This document shows, one piece after another, positions 1 through 10,440 of a stretch of DNA of 64,000 bases. The notes below the pieces were generated by a model that saw only the letters and a program-made list of their open reading frames with translations, did not search any database and was not told the origin of the DNA. The DNA comes from Syngnathus acus. Lineage: Eukaryota; Chordata; Actinopteri; Syngnathiformes; Syngnathidae. Location of the stretch: contig NC_051098.1 of NCBI RefSeq assembly GCF_901709675.1, positions 312,001 through 376,000 of the forward strand. Direction: 5' to 3'. A program made the position numbers and the translations under genes. Numbering within the stretch: position 1 is the stretch's first letter; the number at the start of each line of letters is the position of its first letter.

Positions 1-560
1 AACATTCTCATCTTTTTGCATCTTCACCTCACCTAGCAGATTGAAAAAAACTCCAGAATCCTGAACAAAGTGTTCTCAGAAAGAGCAGGTGGAAATCCAA
101 AAGGGTCTGCCACAACTGTTAAAATCCAGTCGAAATAATAGATATTGAAGTATTGATGCTATTAAAATGTTACCAACACTGCTCGATTGAAAACCAGCCA
201 TATATTTTTTTTTTTATCAATGAAAGCTTTTGGTGCTGCTTTTTTTTCTTTTCTTATCTTAACTCATGTTGAAGAAATGCCACATTCATTAAAATAAAAA
301 TTAAAAAAAATTGAAATTGAATTGAAAAATTTAATTGAAAATTGAACCTCTGAAAACTTAAAAAGCTTTTCCATGGCTACCTTAAAAGAGCAAGAATTGA
401 GCAGTCAACGTACAGCTAAATTAACTGTTACGTTTTGTCGATTTTCTTTCATCAGTCACCAAGATATGCAAACATAATATAGTGTGTGTCTCACATTCTG
501 AGAGGCTTTATGTAAGATGAATTATTCATAGGAACTCTGTAAGGGTTCATTTGACTTAAA
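1..560. other. AT-rich stretch, nothing recognised
   Basis: Low-complexity A/T-rich DNA with short poly-A and poly-T runs. I see no long reading frame, no transposon end and no RNA gene. It may be decayed repeat or plain intergenic sequence. Confidence 0.5.
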
Positions 561-595
561 TTTCCCCTGAAGTCCACCTCTAGGGTACCACCTTT

Positions 596-960
596 CTGAA
601 AAGGTGGTGCTTTAACGGCCACACTCAGCTGAAAGGTCGGCCTCCTCACTGGGAGTCCGGTTCAGAGAGCCACGACGAAGCACGACCATGTCGCCCGTCA
701 CCTATCTGTAATAGAGGTACTTTATTCCTTGGGTTTCAACTCCCAACGAGACCCTGCTCTTGTTGTAGTGCCTGTTTACTGTTTAATTTAATTTTAATGT
801 TCTCGCTATTTGGTTGATTGTCTTATGTCTTGTGGGTTCATGTACAGCACTTTGTATCGAGTTGCTGTTGGTCTGAAAGTGCTTTATAAATAAAGTTGAG
901 TTGAGTTCAGACTTTAAGCGGCCACACTCCACTGAAGGGTCAGCCTCCTCACTGAAAGTC
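596..960 (+). mobile_element. Retroposon 3-prime tail between two diverged direct repeats
   Basis: Bases 840-905 read as the usual 3-prime end of a fish LINE or LINE-dependent retroposon: a CAGCACTTTGTAT-like segment, a GCTTTATAAATAAAG polyadenylation-type block, then GTTGAGTTGAGTT pentamer repeats. A diverged direct repeat of about 50 bp (GGCCACACTC ... GCCTCCTCACTG) lies on both sides, at about 610-655 and 918-955. That could be a long target duplication or a local duplication. No coding part remains. The family is not identified. Confidence 0.4.
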
Positions 961-1336
961 TTGTGCTCCCAATCTTTTCAACTCCAAGTTTTTCAATTTT
1001 GACAAGCTGATCTCTGGGTTGTCTCGCAGTTATTTATTGGAAATTGACGCACACTGACTGGCAGTGGGCAAACTGATTGGCAGTAGGACGTACGCCGCTA
1101 CACGGCAGGCAACCACCATGGACAACTCCAGAGAAGAAGGTGGTGCCTCACCGGCATCAGCAAACGCGGTCAGCGGTGGAGACAGAGCAGCCAACACGTC
1201 TGACAAGCCTCACCGGCGTCGGTAAATGAGGTCGGCGTCAGAGGGAGCTTTGGCTGCTGATTGATGATGGGGTGTCTGCGACACAGATTCCCCATGTCAG
1301 GCTGGTAAGAGGCTGAAATTGTTCTGCTAATTTTGT

Positions 1337-1472
1337 CTATGTCTCTCGGCTGGCCTGGGAACGCCTTGGGATCCACCGGGACGAGCTGGACAAAGTGGCT
1401 GGGAAGAGGAAAGTCTGGGCGTCCCTCCTAAAGCTACTGCCCCCACGACCCGACCCCGGATAAGCAGTAGAA
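1337..1472 (+). mobile_element. Rex3: Rex3 LINE, 5-prime-truncated 3-prime end
   Basis: These ~136 bp match, in the opposite orientation, the last coding bases of the near-complete Rex3 at 42158-45272: the LAWERLG ... LLPPRPDPG end of the protein and the GCGACCCGACCCCGGATAAGC motif region. Only the final ~40 codons are present, so this is a heavily 5-prime-truncated copy, as is typical of Rex3. Its 3-prime end runs straight into the GGAT array, the known Rex3 type of tail. Confidence 0.85.
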
Positions 1473-1676
1473 GATGGATGGCTGGATGGATGGATGGATG
1501 GCTGGATGGATGGATGGATGGATGGATGGATGGATGGATGGATGGATGGATGGATGGCTGGCTGGCTGGCTGGCTGGATGGATGGATGGATGGATGGATG
1601 GATGGATGGATGGATGGATGGATGGATGGATGGATGGATGGATGGATGGATGGATGGATGGATGGATGGATGGATG
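1473..1676 (+). repeat. (GGAT)n microsatellite grown from a Rex3 tail
   Basis: About 50 copies of a GGAT tetramer, with a block of GGCT variants at 1551-1575 and single GGCT units near 1480 and 1500. It begins exactly at the 3-prime end of the Rex3 fragment, so it is best read as an expanded retrotransposon tail. Open frames across it (alternating Met-Asp-Gly-Trp, or Ile-His-Pro-Ser on the other strand) only reflect the repeat. Confidence 0.97.
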
Positions 1677-1914
1677 TTGTCTTTCATATTTTCCCAGGTT
1701 GAAGTGAACATGAGTACTAATGTGCAAATGAATTTTGGTAGCAATGAATCACAATTTTAGACACTGGGTGACAACCGAAAAGTCAATATGGATTACAATG
1801 CTTGCCTGCGAGTGACATACTCAAACTGAGATGAAAAAAAAAACAGGAAGCGAGCTCCAAAAGTAGGTGGTGGACCAGTTTGTTGTAAATCTCCAAAAAT
1901 CCCTATAATCACTG

Positions 1915-2198
1915 GATTCCCTGAGCAGCTCCTTTAGCAGCAGACCTTTACACCCACGGTGTAGGAAGGAACGGTTCCGCAGGTCCTTCATTCCCTCTGC
2001 TGTCAGACTTTACAACACGCGTGGCACCTGATAAAATTGTGTTTCGTCTCTACTAGCGGGACTTGTATTTGTCCTTGTCTGTTATTTATCCTTTTTTTAA
2101 ATTTTGGCACTTGTATTCTTGCACTCGTATGCACTGCTGTGACAAATAGATTTCCTCACTGTGGGATGAATAAAGTTCTATCATCATCATTATTATTT
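1915..2198 (+). mobile_element. LINE 3-prime end (CR1/L2/Rex1 group)
   Basis: The translation around 1955-2025 resembles the C-terminal end of fish L2/Rex1-type reverse transcriptases (R-R-x-F-x-P-x-A-V-R-L-Y-N-like, here decayed). A short 3-prime UTR follows, with GGATGAATAAAG and an ATC/ATT trinucleotide tail. It is 5-prime truncated, with no target duplication seen. The exact family is uncertain. Confidence 0.55.
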
Positions 2199-2744
2199 TA
2201 GTGGTGTGAATATTGGTGCTAATATCATTTTTACATATAGACCGATCATGTAAGTGCCAATGTTTCTCCCAGTTTAGTGCCTCTTTAATCTGATCTTCTT
2301 TTTCCCCACACACAATACAGTAGAGTCCTACATACTGAACTGCTAGCTCAGCATCAACGGATTCTCATATTCACAGATTGTTTCTGAAAAATATTTATTG
2401 GATCTTTGTTGTTTTGTTTTGTTTTTTCTTTCACCAATCCCCACATTTTTCTTTTACCAATTTTCCCCGCATTGTTCATGGAAAACCTATATTGTTTATC
2501 ACAATATTTTTTAAGAGCATTTGTTTGAGTTTGTTTATTTCTCTACTGCATTTGGACACATTAATTATATGCGGGTTTTTAATATTCACAACTTAAACCC
2601 TAGCCCCTGCAAATGATAGGGGTCAACTGAAATGTAACTGAAATTGTACAGTGGATTTGCATTTATCTGGCATCGAGCAGAAATCTCTTACAGTCCCCTC
2701 CAAAGTATTTGAACGGCAATGTCAGTGTGAAGGCCCTTTGTTTT

Positions 2745-3340
2745 TCTTGTATGATTGATTGATTGATTGAATATTTATTGGTCCCCAGGGGTGGGGAAAT
2801 TCAGGCCCCAGCAGTATCCACACCACAGAATGGTGACACACATGGCATGAGCGCAACTCAATAACTCTCATAAGGCTGCCACACAACGGCGCCACAAAGA
2901 AAGTCAGAAAGTGCTCAAGATAAAAGCCATCAAAGCAAAACAAAGCTAAAAGACAAAGGAAAAAAAGTAACAGCGGCCAACCAGCACCCCCAATACAAGA
3001 GAACACCCCAAAACACACAAAATAGCCTCCACGGGGTCCATCGACAGGTGTAAGGGCAGTCCAGTTCAACGGCGCCCAATGGACCGTGGTCGTGAATCGG
3101 TGAAAACATCACAAAACAGGCAAACGTGTGAGCAGCGTCCCGGGCACCCAGCCGGGGCACGTGCAGATGGTCACCACGGGGCTAGCATGGCGAAAGTCGT
3201 TGGTACCGACGAGCACGAGGGAGCGGACTCCCCACAGGGGTTGCGGCTGCAAGGCCAAGGCGAGGGACCCGGTCATCACTGGCCGGATAAGCAGGAAGCC
3301 GCCGTAGAGTTACGCCGGCTCAACCGATGATCCCGGTCCC
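2745..3340 (-). mobile_element. Retroposon with (AATC)n tail
   Basis: Read on the minus strand, a GC-rich 5-prime part (about 3340-3060) passes into a T-rich segment and ends in a CCCCTGGGGACCAATAAA-type signal followed by AATC repeats at 2753-2768. This is the build of a LINE or SINE 3-prime region. No reverse-transcriptase motif is visible, and the minus-strand frames here are short and unconvincing. Confidence 0.45.
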
Positions 3341-3594
3341 AGGAAGAAAAAAAAATAAAATAAAATATCCGCTCCGAAGAGATACCGAGGTGCGGTAGAA
3401 GGCACCAGCATCGCCGAATGGACAAAAAGACAGAAAGAAAAAGGAGAAAAGAAGGAAAGACATTTAGGATTCAGATCAAAAGACTTATATGAGACCAAAG
3501 TTCATCTATTTCATGCGAGTTGCATGCACTTACCCCACAACACTGGGATTTCTTCTGGTTAACATCTGGCAACGGCTGTTAAAATTTGTAACTC

Positions 3595-3938
3595 CTGTGT
3601 TTGCTTACAACCTGTTATCCAATGTTTAAAGTTTGCTGTAATAAGGTTTGTGGTAACCTCTGCCTTAACACAGGACAGTGTGCACACTGGCTCAGTTTTG
3701 CTCCTCTTATTTATTGGGTTATTGGTTTATTATTTATTCATCGCTCATTTTATTTATTTGTTATTTTTTATTTATTATTTATTGTTTGTGCCTTGTTTTT
3801 ATTTTGTGTCGTCTACTTGTATGTCTCGTCACCGTGGGATAGAGGAAACGGAATTTCGGTTTCTTTGTGTGTCTTGACATATGAAGGGATTGACAATAAA
3901 GCTGACTTTGACTTTGAAAAAAAAAAAAAAAAAAAGGT
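3595..3938 (+). mobile_element. LINE 3-prime UTR with poly-A end
   Basis: From about 3690 this matches the 3-prime UTRs that follow the LINE coding ends at 37990-38262 (plus) and 54850-54560 (minus), and also the fragment at 61660-62925. Shared blocks are GTTTTGCTCCTCTTATTTATT, CGTCACCGTGGGATAG and AATAAAGCTGACTTTGACTTT. This copy ends in 18 A residues rather than more GACTTT units. The part before 3690 is less certain. Confidence 0.7.
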
Positions 3939-4967
3939 TACGACACACTAGGCATGTAAAAAGTGACGAGTATATCCCTCTGCAGATTGCGAAGACTGTG
4001 AGGATGTTGTGTAAACAAACATGCATTACAGGGACTTGATGAGTTGACCATTGAAAATGTTTCCTCGTAACTAATGGATACTCTGTTTCTGTTTTATTGC
4101 TCATGATTAATACCAAGGAAGAAATAATCATATAATAAACAGGAGGGAAATTATAGGGTTGACAACTTATTTTGGACTTACCGTAAATTCCGGACTATAA
4201 GCCGCACCGGACTATAAGCCGCACCAGCTAAAATTGGGGGATATTTTAGTTTTTTTCCTTATATAAGCCGCACCGGACTATAAGCCGCACGTGCACACGT
4301 GTTTTTTACAAAGAAAGACCGTTCACAGAAAGCCTTTTTAAAGTTTTAATAACATACTTTAACATGTCTTTCTAAACATTGCCTGTGACGCAGCAGTAGT
4401 ACCGCAGCAACACGGAAGTGTGCACGCGGGTTATTAACAAAGAAAGACTGGACACAGAAATCTTTTTTAAAGTTTTAATAACATACCTTAACATTTCTTT
4501 CCAAACACTGCCCGTGACGCGGCAGTAATACCGCAGCAACATGGAAGTAACACAAGACTAATAGGGCTGGATTAAAAAAAACATACCCGGTAAAAGTCAC
4601 TGAGACGCGGCGGTAACACAGCAGCAACGCGGTAGTACAGCACCAACAGGGCTCGTTAAAAAACATACCAGTAAAAGTGAAAAAAGAGCTTCATCGTCTT
4701 CATCTTCCTCCTGTGCACTGAAACCATCGAAGTCTTCCTCCTCAGCGTCCGATTGGAATAGCGTTAGATATCCTTCGCCTCACACTTTCTCAGTCTCTCT
4801 TTCGTCGTCGCTTTTATGCATTTCTTCGAGTGTGATGAGGGTCTGTTCATGCTAATTTTATTCATGCACGAAGCGCTAAATTACTTTAAACTAGCGAGCG
4901 ACACGTATAGCTCCAGAGTAGACGGGACCACGAAATAAAGAAAAAGGGTGATGCAACACAATGTCAT

Positions 4968-5812
4968 CAACATCGACTGCCTTTAGCTTAAAAGCGGCTT
5001 CATATGCATTTCTTTTGTCCCCCATAATGACGGTTTGTGTATAAAAGCTTCCTTTCAGTAATGTCCGTCTTGATCTCGTTCTGTCTCTTCTTTGTGTGAA
5101 TTATACGCCACTATTCGCCTATCAAAACACAAACTAGCACGTCTTCTTCGGCGAATTATCTCTTCTTCGTCTGTCTCGCTCTTGCTTCCTGCTAGAGCGC
5201 CCCCTGGAGGCCGTAAAAATCCATAAATACGACGCGCCGCCATTTAAGCTCTATTTCCCTCTTTGACAGCCAAATCGATTGCTTTTAACTTAAAAGCTGC
5301 ATCAAATGCATTTCTTCGTGTGTGTTCCATGATGAGGGTGTGTGCGTGATCCGCGAAATGTTCAAAACACAAACTAGCACGTCTTCTTCGGCGCATTATC
5401 TCTTCTTCGTCTGTCTCGCTCTTGCTTCCTCCAGCTCAGTGGCCTAGTGGTAGAGTGTCCGCCCTGAGACTGGAAGGTTGTGGGTTCAAACCCCGGCCGG
5501 GTCATACCAAAGACTATAAAAATGGGACCCATTGCCTCCCTGCTTGGCACTCAGCATTAAGGGTTGGAATTGGGGGGTTAGATCGCCAAATGGTTCCCGA
5601 GCGCGGCACCGCTGCTGCTCACTGCTCCCCTCTCCCCCAGGGGATGGATCAAAATCACACGAGGATGGGTTAAATGCAGAGGACAAATTTCACCACACCC
5701 AGATGTGTGTGTGACGATCATTGGGACTTTAACTTAACTTTAGAGCGCCCCCTGGAGGCCGTAAAAATCCATAAATACGCCGCGCCGCCATTTAAGCCTC
5801 GGGGTTCAAAGT
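4968..5812 (+). repeat. Internal tandem duplication in the family 1 element
   Basis: Two direct copies of a ~270-bp unit, about 4968-5250 and 5270-5812. Both hold AAAACACAAACTAGCACGTC, then CTCTTCTTCGTCTGTCTCGC, then GAGCGCCCCCTGGAGGCCGT and CGCGCCGCCATTTAAGC. The second copy carries a SINE; the first is the matching empty site. Confidence 0.8.
5433..5748 (+). mobile_element. tRNA-derived SINE
   Basis: The head has a pol III A box (around TAGTGGTAGAGTGTCCGCC, 5447-5465) and B box (GGTTCAAACCC, near 5483), like a tRNA gene. A tRNA-unrelated body follows, then an AACTTT-type tail. A near-identical copy is at 49850-50140 and an internally deleted one at 17833-17898. Flanks compared with the empty site at 5178-5190: GCTTCCT before and TAGAGCGCC after, with GCTA at the join in the empty copy. 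Confidence 0.85.
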
Positions 5813-6365
5813 AACCTTCTGAATAAAATGCATTAAAAGTTCACGTTCATTACAACTTGTTTTTGGTGAGCAAAATGTCAGAAGAATTGAATTTAAATGC
5901 TGATTGATTGGGTTTTAATACAATGCAGATGGTCCAAACAGCGCCACTGCTTTGTGTAATCTCTGAGTCACATGGCAGAGTAATAGAAAGGGTTTAGAGC
6001 CCTTTGACGCAGGTCACCTAGCGTGCATTCCTACTAAAGCTCATAATAGTCACAAGCAACACAGCCAGTATAAGCAGCAGCCATAGTAGTGTTTCAAAAT
6101 AGTATTTTTGTTGTTGGTTTTTTCTTCAAGAAACCGCAGTGTATAAAAGTGATCAAGTCATCACAAAAATCACGAAAAAAGTCCTTATATAAGCCGCACC
6201 TGACTATAAGCCGCAGGGTTCAAAATTTTGGAAAAAAGTCGCGGCTTATAGTCCGGAATTTACGGTATAAGTATTTGTGAAGTGCTGACTGAAAACAGTA
6301 ATTCTGTTAATCCTTGCTGAAACCTTGACTTGTTAAAATGTTGCACCTTCTTTTGTATTGTGCAG

Positions 6366-6848
6366 GGGGGTATTCCAGAAAGCAGGTTCAACATACTCTG
6401 AGTCTATCCCTGAACTCTCAATTGACTTACTCTGAGATGGGAAACTCTGAGTATTCGCATGCACAACTCCTATAAAAAAAACATTATCAATTGAGCCCCG
6501 ATACCACGAGTCACCATGACAACTGAGGAAAAACAGATCACCTAATTTTACTTTATTGGAGGTCCTTATGCAAGCCTACGGCGAGTACGAACGTATTTTT
6601 CGCCGCAAATCTAATACAGCTGTAGCAGCGAAGGAGAGAGATGTCATGGGAGAAAATTGCTGCCCGAATCAATGAGTCAGTTTGAACGTACTATTCCATT
6701 GATGTAACCATAAGATCGTAGCGTAGCCTATAGTTGTGAATTTAAATAGGAATTAAATCTGATTTTCATTTAGGTGTAATCCAACAGGAGAAAAAAGGAC
6801 TTGGAAGCAGGCTGTGATTGCACGTCACTTTGATTTTAATTTAATACT
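6366..6848 (+). mobile_element. PIF/Harbinger copy A, 5-prime end
   Basis: Starts GGGGGTATTCCAGAAAGCAG. The same end occurs inverted at 33777, and both are flanked by CAG (6363-6365 and 33778-33780), a 3-bp duplication of the length known for this superfamily. The terminal region has several GACTTACTCTGAGATGGG-type subterminal repeats. It includes a decayed Myb/SANT-like gene and is cut at 6847 by a hAT insertion. Confidence 0.7.
6518..6820 (+). pseudogene. Harbinger Myb/SANT-like DNA-binding gene, broken
   Basis: Begins ATGACAACTGAGGAAAAACA (M-T-T-E-E-K-Q) and then, in a shifted frame, reads LMQAYGEYERIFRRKSNTA and, in another frame, WEKIAARIN and TGEKRTWKQ. These are characteristic of the Myb-like partner protein of vertebrate Harbinger elements, which helps the transposase bind DNA. 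An early stop after residue 9 and at least two frameshifts make it non-functional. Copy B holds a similar relic on the minus strand near 33465-33640. Confidence 0.65.
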
Positions 6849-7194
6849 TTTAAATCAGGGGTGGCCAATCAGTCAGAGACAAAGAGCCACATTTTTTACT
6901 GTGTTACCGCAAAGGGCCACATCATACACATGGGCACACATGAACAACACCCCATCCCTTCCACTTAGACACATACCTCTGCTCAGCCAAATGTATTGTG
7001 TGACATTGTCACACACCAACATGATAATGACAGAAATGGACTCCTACAGTACTAAGACCACAGGCCAGTCATTTTCAACAATGAACATTGTGCGCAATGT
7101 CTCACACACACAAACTCTCAGTTCAACAAAGTCCACAAACAAAAACATAACAATTTACAATAGCCTTTTTTCACATACTATGCATGCTTCTTAG

Positions 7195-7690
7195 TGCGAC
7201 TTCTGGCATTTCTGTTAATGTCTGATATTATGTGTTCAACAGTGTGGCGGGACAGTTGGATGTCTGATACCATTAGTTTTAGTTTGTCGTTTTCAGGAGA
7301 CAAGATTACAACGTCACTGAGGCACTTTTTAACGAATGTTGGCTTTTTAGCCCGTGCAATGTTTCAAGCCAGTTCATACGATGCAAGCGCGACTCTGCAA
7401 GTCTCTGAGTGCTTCGTAATTTTTGGGGGAAAACTGTACCTGTTTTTCTCCCTGACTGAAGTGTCCAACTTGCGCTTGCAAAATTCAGTCCCTTTTGGAA
7501 AGTCCTTATTGATGTTAGCATGGAGTGAGCTGAAGTGGCGCTGAAGATTTGAAGCTTTGAAATGCGCTAATGACGTCTTACATATCAGGCAGAATGGCTT
7601 GCCATTACGTTCAACAAAAAATATAGAAAATGTCCCACTCTGTTAAAAACGTCCTGTGTTTATTTTATTCATATTTTCGTTCAGCTGTGC
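7195..7690 (-). pseudogene. hAT transposase remnant
   Basis: On the minus strand, broken frames read in order a BED/zinc-finger-like start (near 7690-7560), then VALASYELAWNIARAKKPT (about 7390-7330) and SDIQLSRHTVEHIISDINRN (about 7270-7205). These match the N-terminal half of hAT-Charlie/SCAND3-like transposases (family knowledge). Several stops and frameshifts are present, and the RNase-H-like catalytic and C-terminal dimerisation parts are absent. Confidence 0.55.
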
Positions 7691-7917
7691 ATTCTTTCCC
7701 TGCCATTTTGAGAGCGAAATTGACACGAATTGTTTACTCGAACGGGTTTGCCCCTCCTGCTTTGTGGAATTTCACCTCATGCGCATGCGCGTTTGATGAA
7801 AATACCATATTGAACTCAAGCGAAGCGAACACGCACAAAAAAAAAACACAAACACAAACGTTGATATGAACGTAAAAGATGAAACCAGGCAAGGAGCCGC
7901 ATGCCGCTCGGGAACCG

Positions 7918-8108
7918 CGTTTTTTTTTTTTTTTTTTTTTTAAATTCAATGTTTCACCAGGTAAGTCAATTGAGAACATTTTCTCATTTACAATGACGAC
8001 CTGGAGGTGTGAAGTGTCTTACCCAAGGATACAACGACACATGACTGAGCTCGGGTCGAACCGCAACCCTCCGGTTGCTAATCGACCCGCTTTACTGCCT
8101 AAGCCACG
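7918..8108 (-). mobile_element. tRNA-derived SINE (second family), minus
   Basis: On the minus strand it starts GTGGCTTAGGCAGTAAAGCGG (A-box-like), carries GGTTCGACCCG (B box) and ends in 22 A residues (the T run at 7921-7942). It is a different family from the SINE at 5433. Its head sits directly against the right-hand hAT target duplication, so either it inserted at the very end of the hAT or it replaced that end. Confidence 0.75.
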
Positions 8109-8117
8109 CTTTTAAAT

Positions 8118-8513
8118 GGACTATTAAACAAAGTCATTATTAATTTAAACATTAATTCAGTGGCTACATCAAATAATAAAAACCCCAAACAAAATGTTTC
8201 CCAACGTCCTTTCAGTTAATTCTACACTTTGTGGATTAACACATGACACAAACGCATTGATGTTTTATACCTACTGAAGTCATTTGAAATGTGACGCTGT
8301 AGCCTACACCAACACTCAATAAAATACTATTTTAAAACAAACAGTGAATTCTGCTCATCCAACAGAAAAGAAGTCATGCTCTGCATCCCCGATATTATAA
8401 AGAAAAACGCCGTTTGCAAAAAAACGTGCTACTGACATACTATGTGGGAATCAAACTCATGATGCCTGCACAAGACAGGTGAGTGTTCCACTTCACCATC
8501 ACCCATTCCATGG
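8118..8513 (+). mobile_element. PIF/Harbinger copy A, interior
   Basis: This matches the inverted copy B interior at 17240-17670 (shared: GTGGATTAACAC, GCCTACACCAACAC, TCTGCATCCCCGATATTATA). The stretch AAAATACTATTTTAAAAC at 8321-8338 is the empty form of the site that holds the TA-TIR element in the second partial copy at 12979/15627. It has no coding frame. A LINE abuts it at about 8514. Confidence 0.7.
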
Positions 8514-8685
8514 CTGGAGAAGGTTCTTCTTCTTCTTTGGCATCACAGTCTCAAAAGACCATAGATTTCTTGTGTCTGGAGGTTAGGTCTTCTTCACAGG
8601 TCCAATCCGTGAGAGGCAGACACGGCCGCAGATGTTACAGGTGTGGGCCAGATGCGGTGATGGTGAGGGTTAGCTTGCTGCTTCC

Positions 8686-9490
8686 TCAACTTCCTTTTCG
8701 TTTCTCGGTGTTGAGCCAGGGTGGTTTTGTGGGTCTGCAGCCCGTTTCGGAGAGCCTGTTGCCATTTGTGATGATCCTAGGCAATGTCTTCCGAGGTGGC
8801 TGGGTTGATGTTGAAGGATTTGAGGTCTTGTTTGCATCCTTGTAGCGGAGCAGTGGGCGGCCTACTTGCCTTTTGCCTGATTTTAGCTCTGATGTCCTTT
8901 GGCATACGACCATCTTCCATCCGACAGACATGGCCCAGCCAATGGAGACGCCGTTGCTTCAGCAGGAAGAGCATAGTGGGGAGCTGTGCACTCTCCAGGA
9001 CTGCACTGTCTGTGATCCTGTCCTGCCAGGTGATGCCCAGTTTGCGTCTCAGGCAACGCAGATGGAAAGAGTTTCTCTCTTTCTCTCTTGGTGTGAGTAA
9101 AGAGTCCAGGCTTCGCTGCCATACAAGAGTGTACTGACGACACTGGCCCTGTGCACTTGTACATTTGTATGGTAGGTGAGCTTGCTGTTCTGCCATACTC
9201 TGGATGCCAGTTTTCCAAATATAGAAGCTGCTTTCCCAATCCGGCTGCTGACCTCAGCATCGAGTGACAAATTCCAGGTGATGGTAGACCCAAGATAGGT
9301 AAAGCTGCTTACAGCTTCCAGTGTGTAGTTGTTGATGGTGATGGAGGGTGGCCCAGTGGTCCCCTGGCCCAGTGTCTTGGTTTTGTTTAGGCTGATGGTC
9401 AGGTTGAAGTCCTGACATGCTTGGCTGAACCGGTCGGGAGAATATGCAGGTGTTCCTTGGTGTGTGTTGCCAATGCTGCATCATCAGCAA
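8686..9490 (-). pseudogene. LINE protein, C-terminal region
   Basis: Fragments in several frames read LYGSEAWTLYS, LRCLRRKLGITWQDRITDSA and LKQRRLHWLGHVCRMEDGRM. These are the region after the reverse transcriptase in this LINE type. The RT fingers-palm end (FADD box) is badly eroded near 9490. At least four frame changes; not functional. Confidence 0.7.
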
Positions 9491-9536
9491 ACAACATGTC
9501 CCGAATGGTGAGTGGTCTGACCTTGTTTTTTTGCTC

Positions 9537-9990
9537 TCAGTCGGGAGAGGTTGAATAGTTTGCCGTCTGTCCTGGTGTGTAAGTAGACTTCCTCAGTTGA
9601 TGTTCCGAAGGCTTGGCGCAGGAGCATCCCTGTTTGACACCACAGCACCCGTCGTACTGAACAATACCTTTCATGTCAGTGTGGAAGGACGGGAGGATGC
9701 TGAAGAGTTTTGGTGGGCAACCTATCCGTTCCACCAGTTGGAAGAGGCCGCTCCTGCTCATCAGGTCGAAAGCCTTGGTAAGGTCGACGAAGGCCATGTA
9801 GAGAGGTTTATGTTGCTCTCTGCACTTCTCCTGAAGCTGTTTCAGGGTGAAGATCATATCCAGAGTTGATCTTCCTGGTCTGAACCCTGCCTGTGACTCT
9901 GGGTAGAGCTTCTCTGCAAGGACTTGGAGTCTATTTCGTGCAACTCGAGCAAAGAGCTTACTGGTAATGCTGAGTAGGGAGATGCCGCGG
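9537..9990 (-). pseudogene. LINE reverse transcriptase core
   Basis: The 9537-9857 frame contains FTLKQLQEKC, YMAFVDLTKAFDLMSRSG (RT block with the first catalytic Asp in VDLTKAFD) and GVKQGCS, a decayed PQG-type block. The frame then degenerates. Above 9860 a stretch with RVARNRLQVLAEKLYPES-like residues leads to the solo LTR at 9995, which splits the RT from its N-terminal part. Confidence 0.75.
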
Positions 9991-9994
9991 TAGT

Positions 9995-10435
9995 TGTTAG
10001 GGTGGTGCTCACTCTAACTTATTTTGCAAGAACCACACGGGAGACAAGTAAGTCCTTTTGGACACCTGCAGGTGGAGAGTCCATTCGTCGCTGTGCGTAC
10101 AGCGATGATCGAATGAGGTCTGACTCAGGCCTCTTGCAGGAGCATTTTTATTGAGAGAAACAGAGTGGGGGTGAGAGTGGGGATGAGAGTGGGGGTGAGA
10201 GTGGACCGGATGGGGTTGAAGCCCCTGGCCTGCTGATCAAAGCATAGCAGGGGGTCTTTTACGACGTTGTGTGAACAAAGCAACTTTGATTGCTTCCTCT
10301 GCAGCTAGTCAATCAGTTCAAAAGATCTTAGCACTTTGTTCTACTACTTTTGTTAAGGCAGGACAAGCGAGGTTAATTATTATAGGTTACATTCCAACAT
10401 AATCATACGATCAAGATAATCTGTAAACCCTAACA
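9995..10435 (-). mobile_element. Solo LTR with 5-bp target duplication
   Basis: Ends TGTTAGGG ... CCCTAACA, with GTAGT on both sides (9990-9994 and 10436-10440). The minus strand is the coding sense, because CAATAAAAATGC (polyadenylation signal, about 10145-10156) lies there. A G-rich 14-bp direct repeat, about three units of GTGGGGGTGAGAGT, lies at 10165-10206. It sits in the RT of the LINE. The LTR edge at 38264-38284 belongs to the same family. Confidence 0.9.
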
Positions 10436-10440
10436 GTAGT

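Larger units (their letters stand above)
4181..6265 (+). mobile_element. TA-flanked TIR element, family 1 (ACTATAAGCCGC type)
   Basis: The ends are CCGTAAATTCCGGACTATAA at 4181 and its reverse complement ending at 6265, with TA on both outer sides (4179-4180 and 6266-6267). Inside each end the motif CGGACTATAAGCCGCACC is repeated. The ~2.1-kb interior has no transposase frame, so the element is non-autonomous. It contains a tandem duplication and a SINE. A second copy lies inverted at 36018-37299. The superfamily cannot be fixed from the ends; the TA duplication fits the IS630/Tc1-mariner/pogo group (inference). Confidence 0.85.
6856..8109. mobile_element. hAT transposon with 8-bp target duplication
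   Basis: The left end is CAGGGGTGGCCAA at 6856. TTTTAAAT lies on both sides (6848-6855 and 8110-8117), an 8-bp target duplication typical of hAT. Subterminal AAAGAGCCACA and GGAGCCGCATGCCGCTCG segments mark the two sides. The expected right terminus is missing because a SINE occupies the last ~190 bp. It sits in Harbinger copy A. Confidence 0.75.

Noticed and set aside
1337-1760. Several 70-135 codon frames with Ile-His-Pro-Ser or Met-Asp-Gly-Trp repeats
   Set aside because: They are translations of the (GGAT)n array and stop where the repeat stops.
5433-5510. A functional tRNA gene
   Set aside because: It is the tRNA-like head of a SINE that also occurs at 49848, with a long unrelated body and no acceptor stem.
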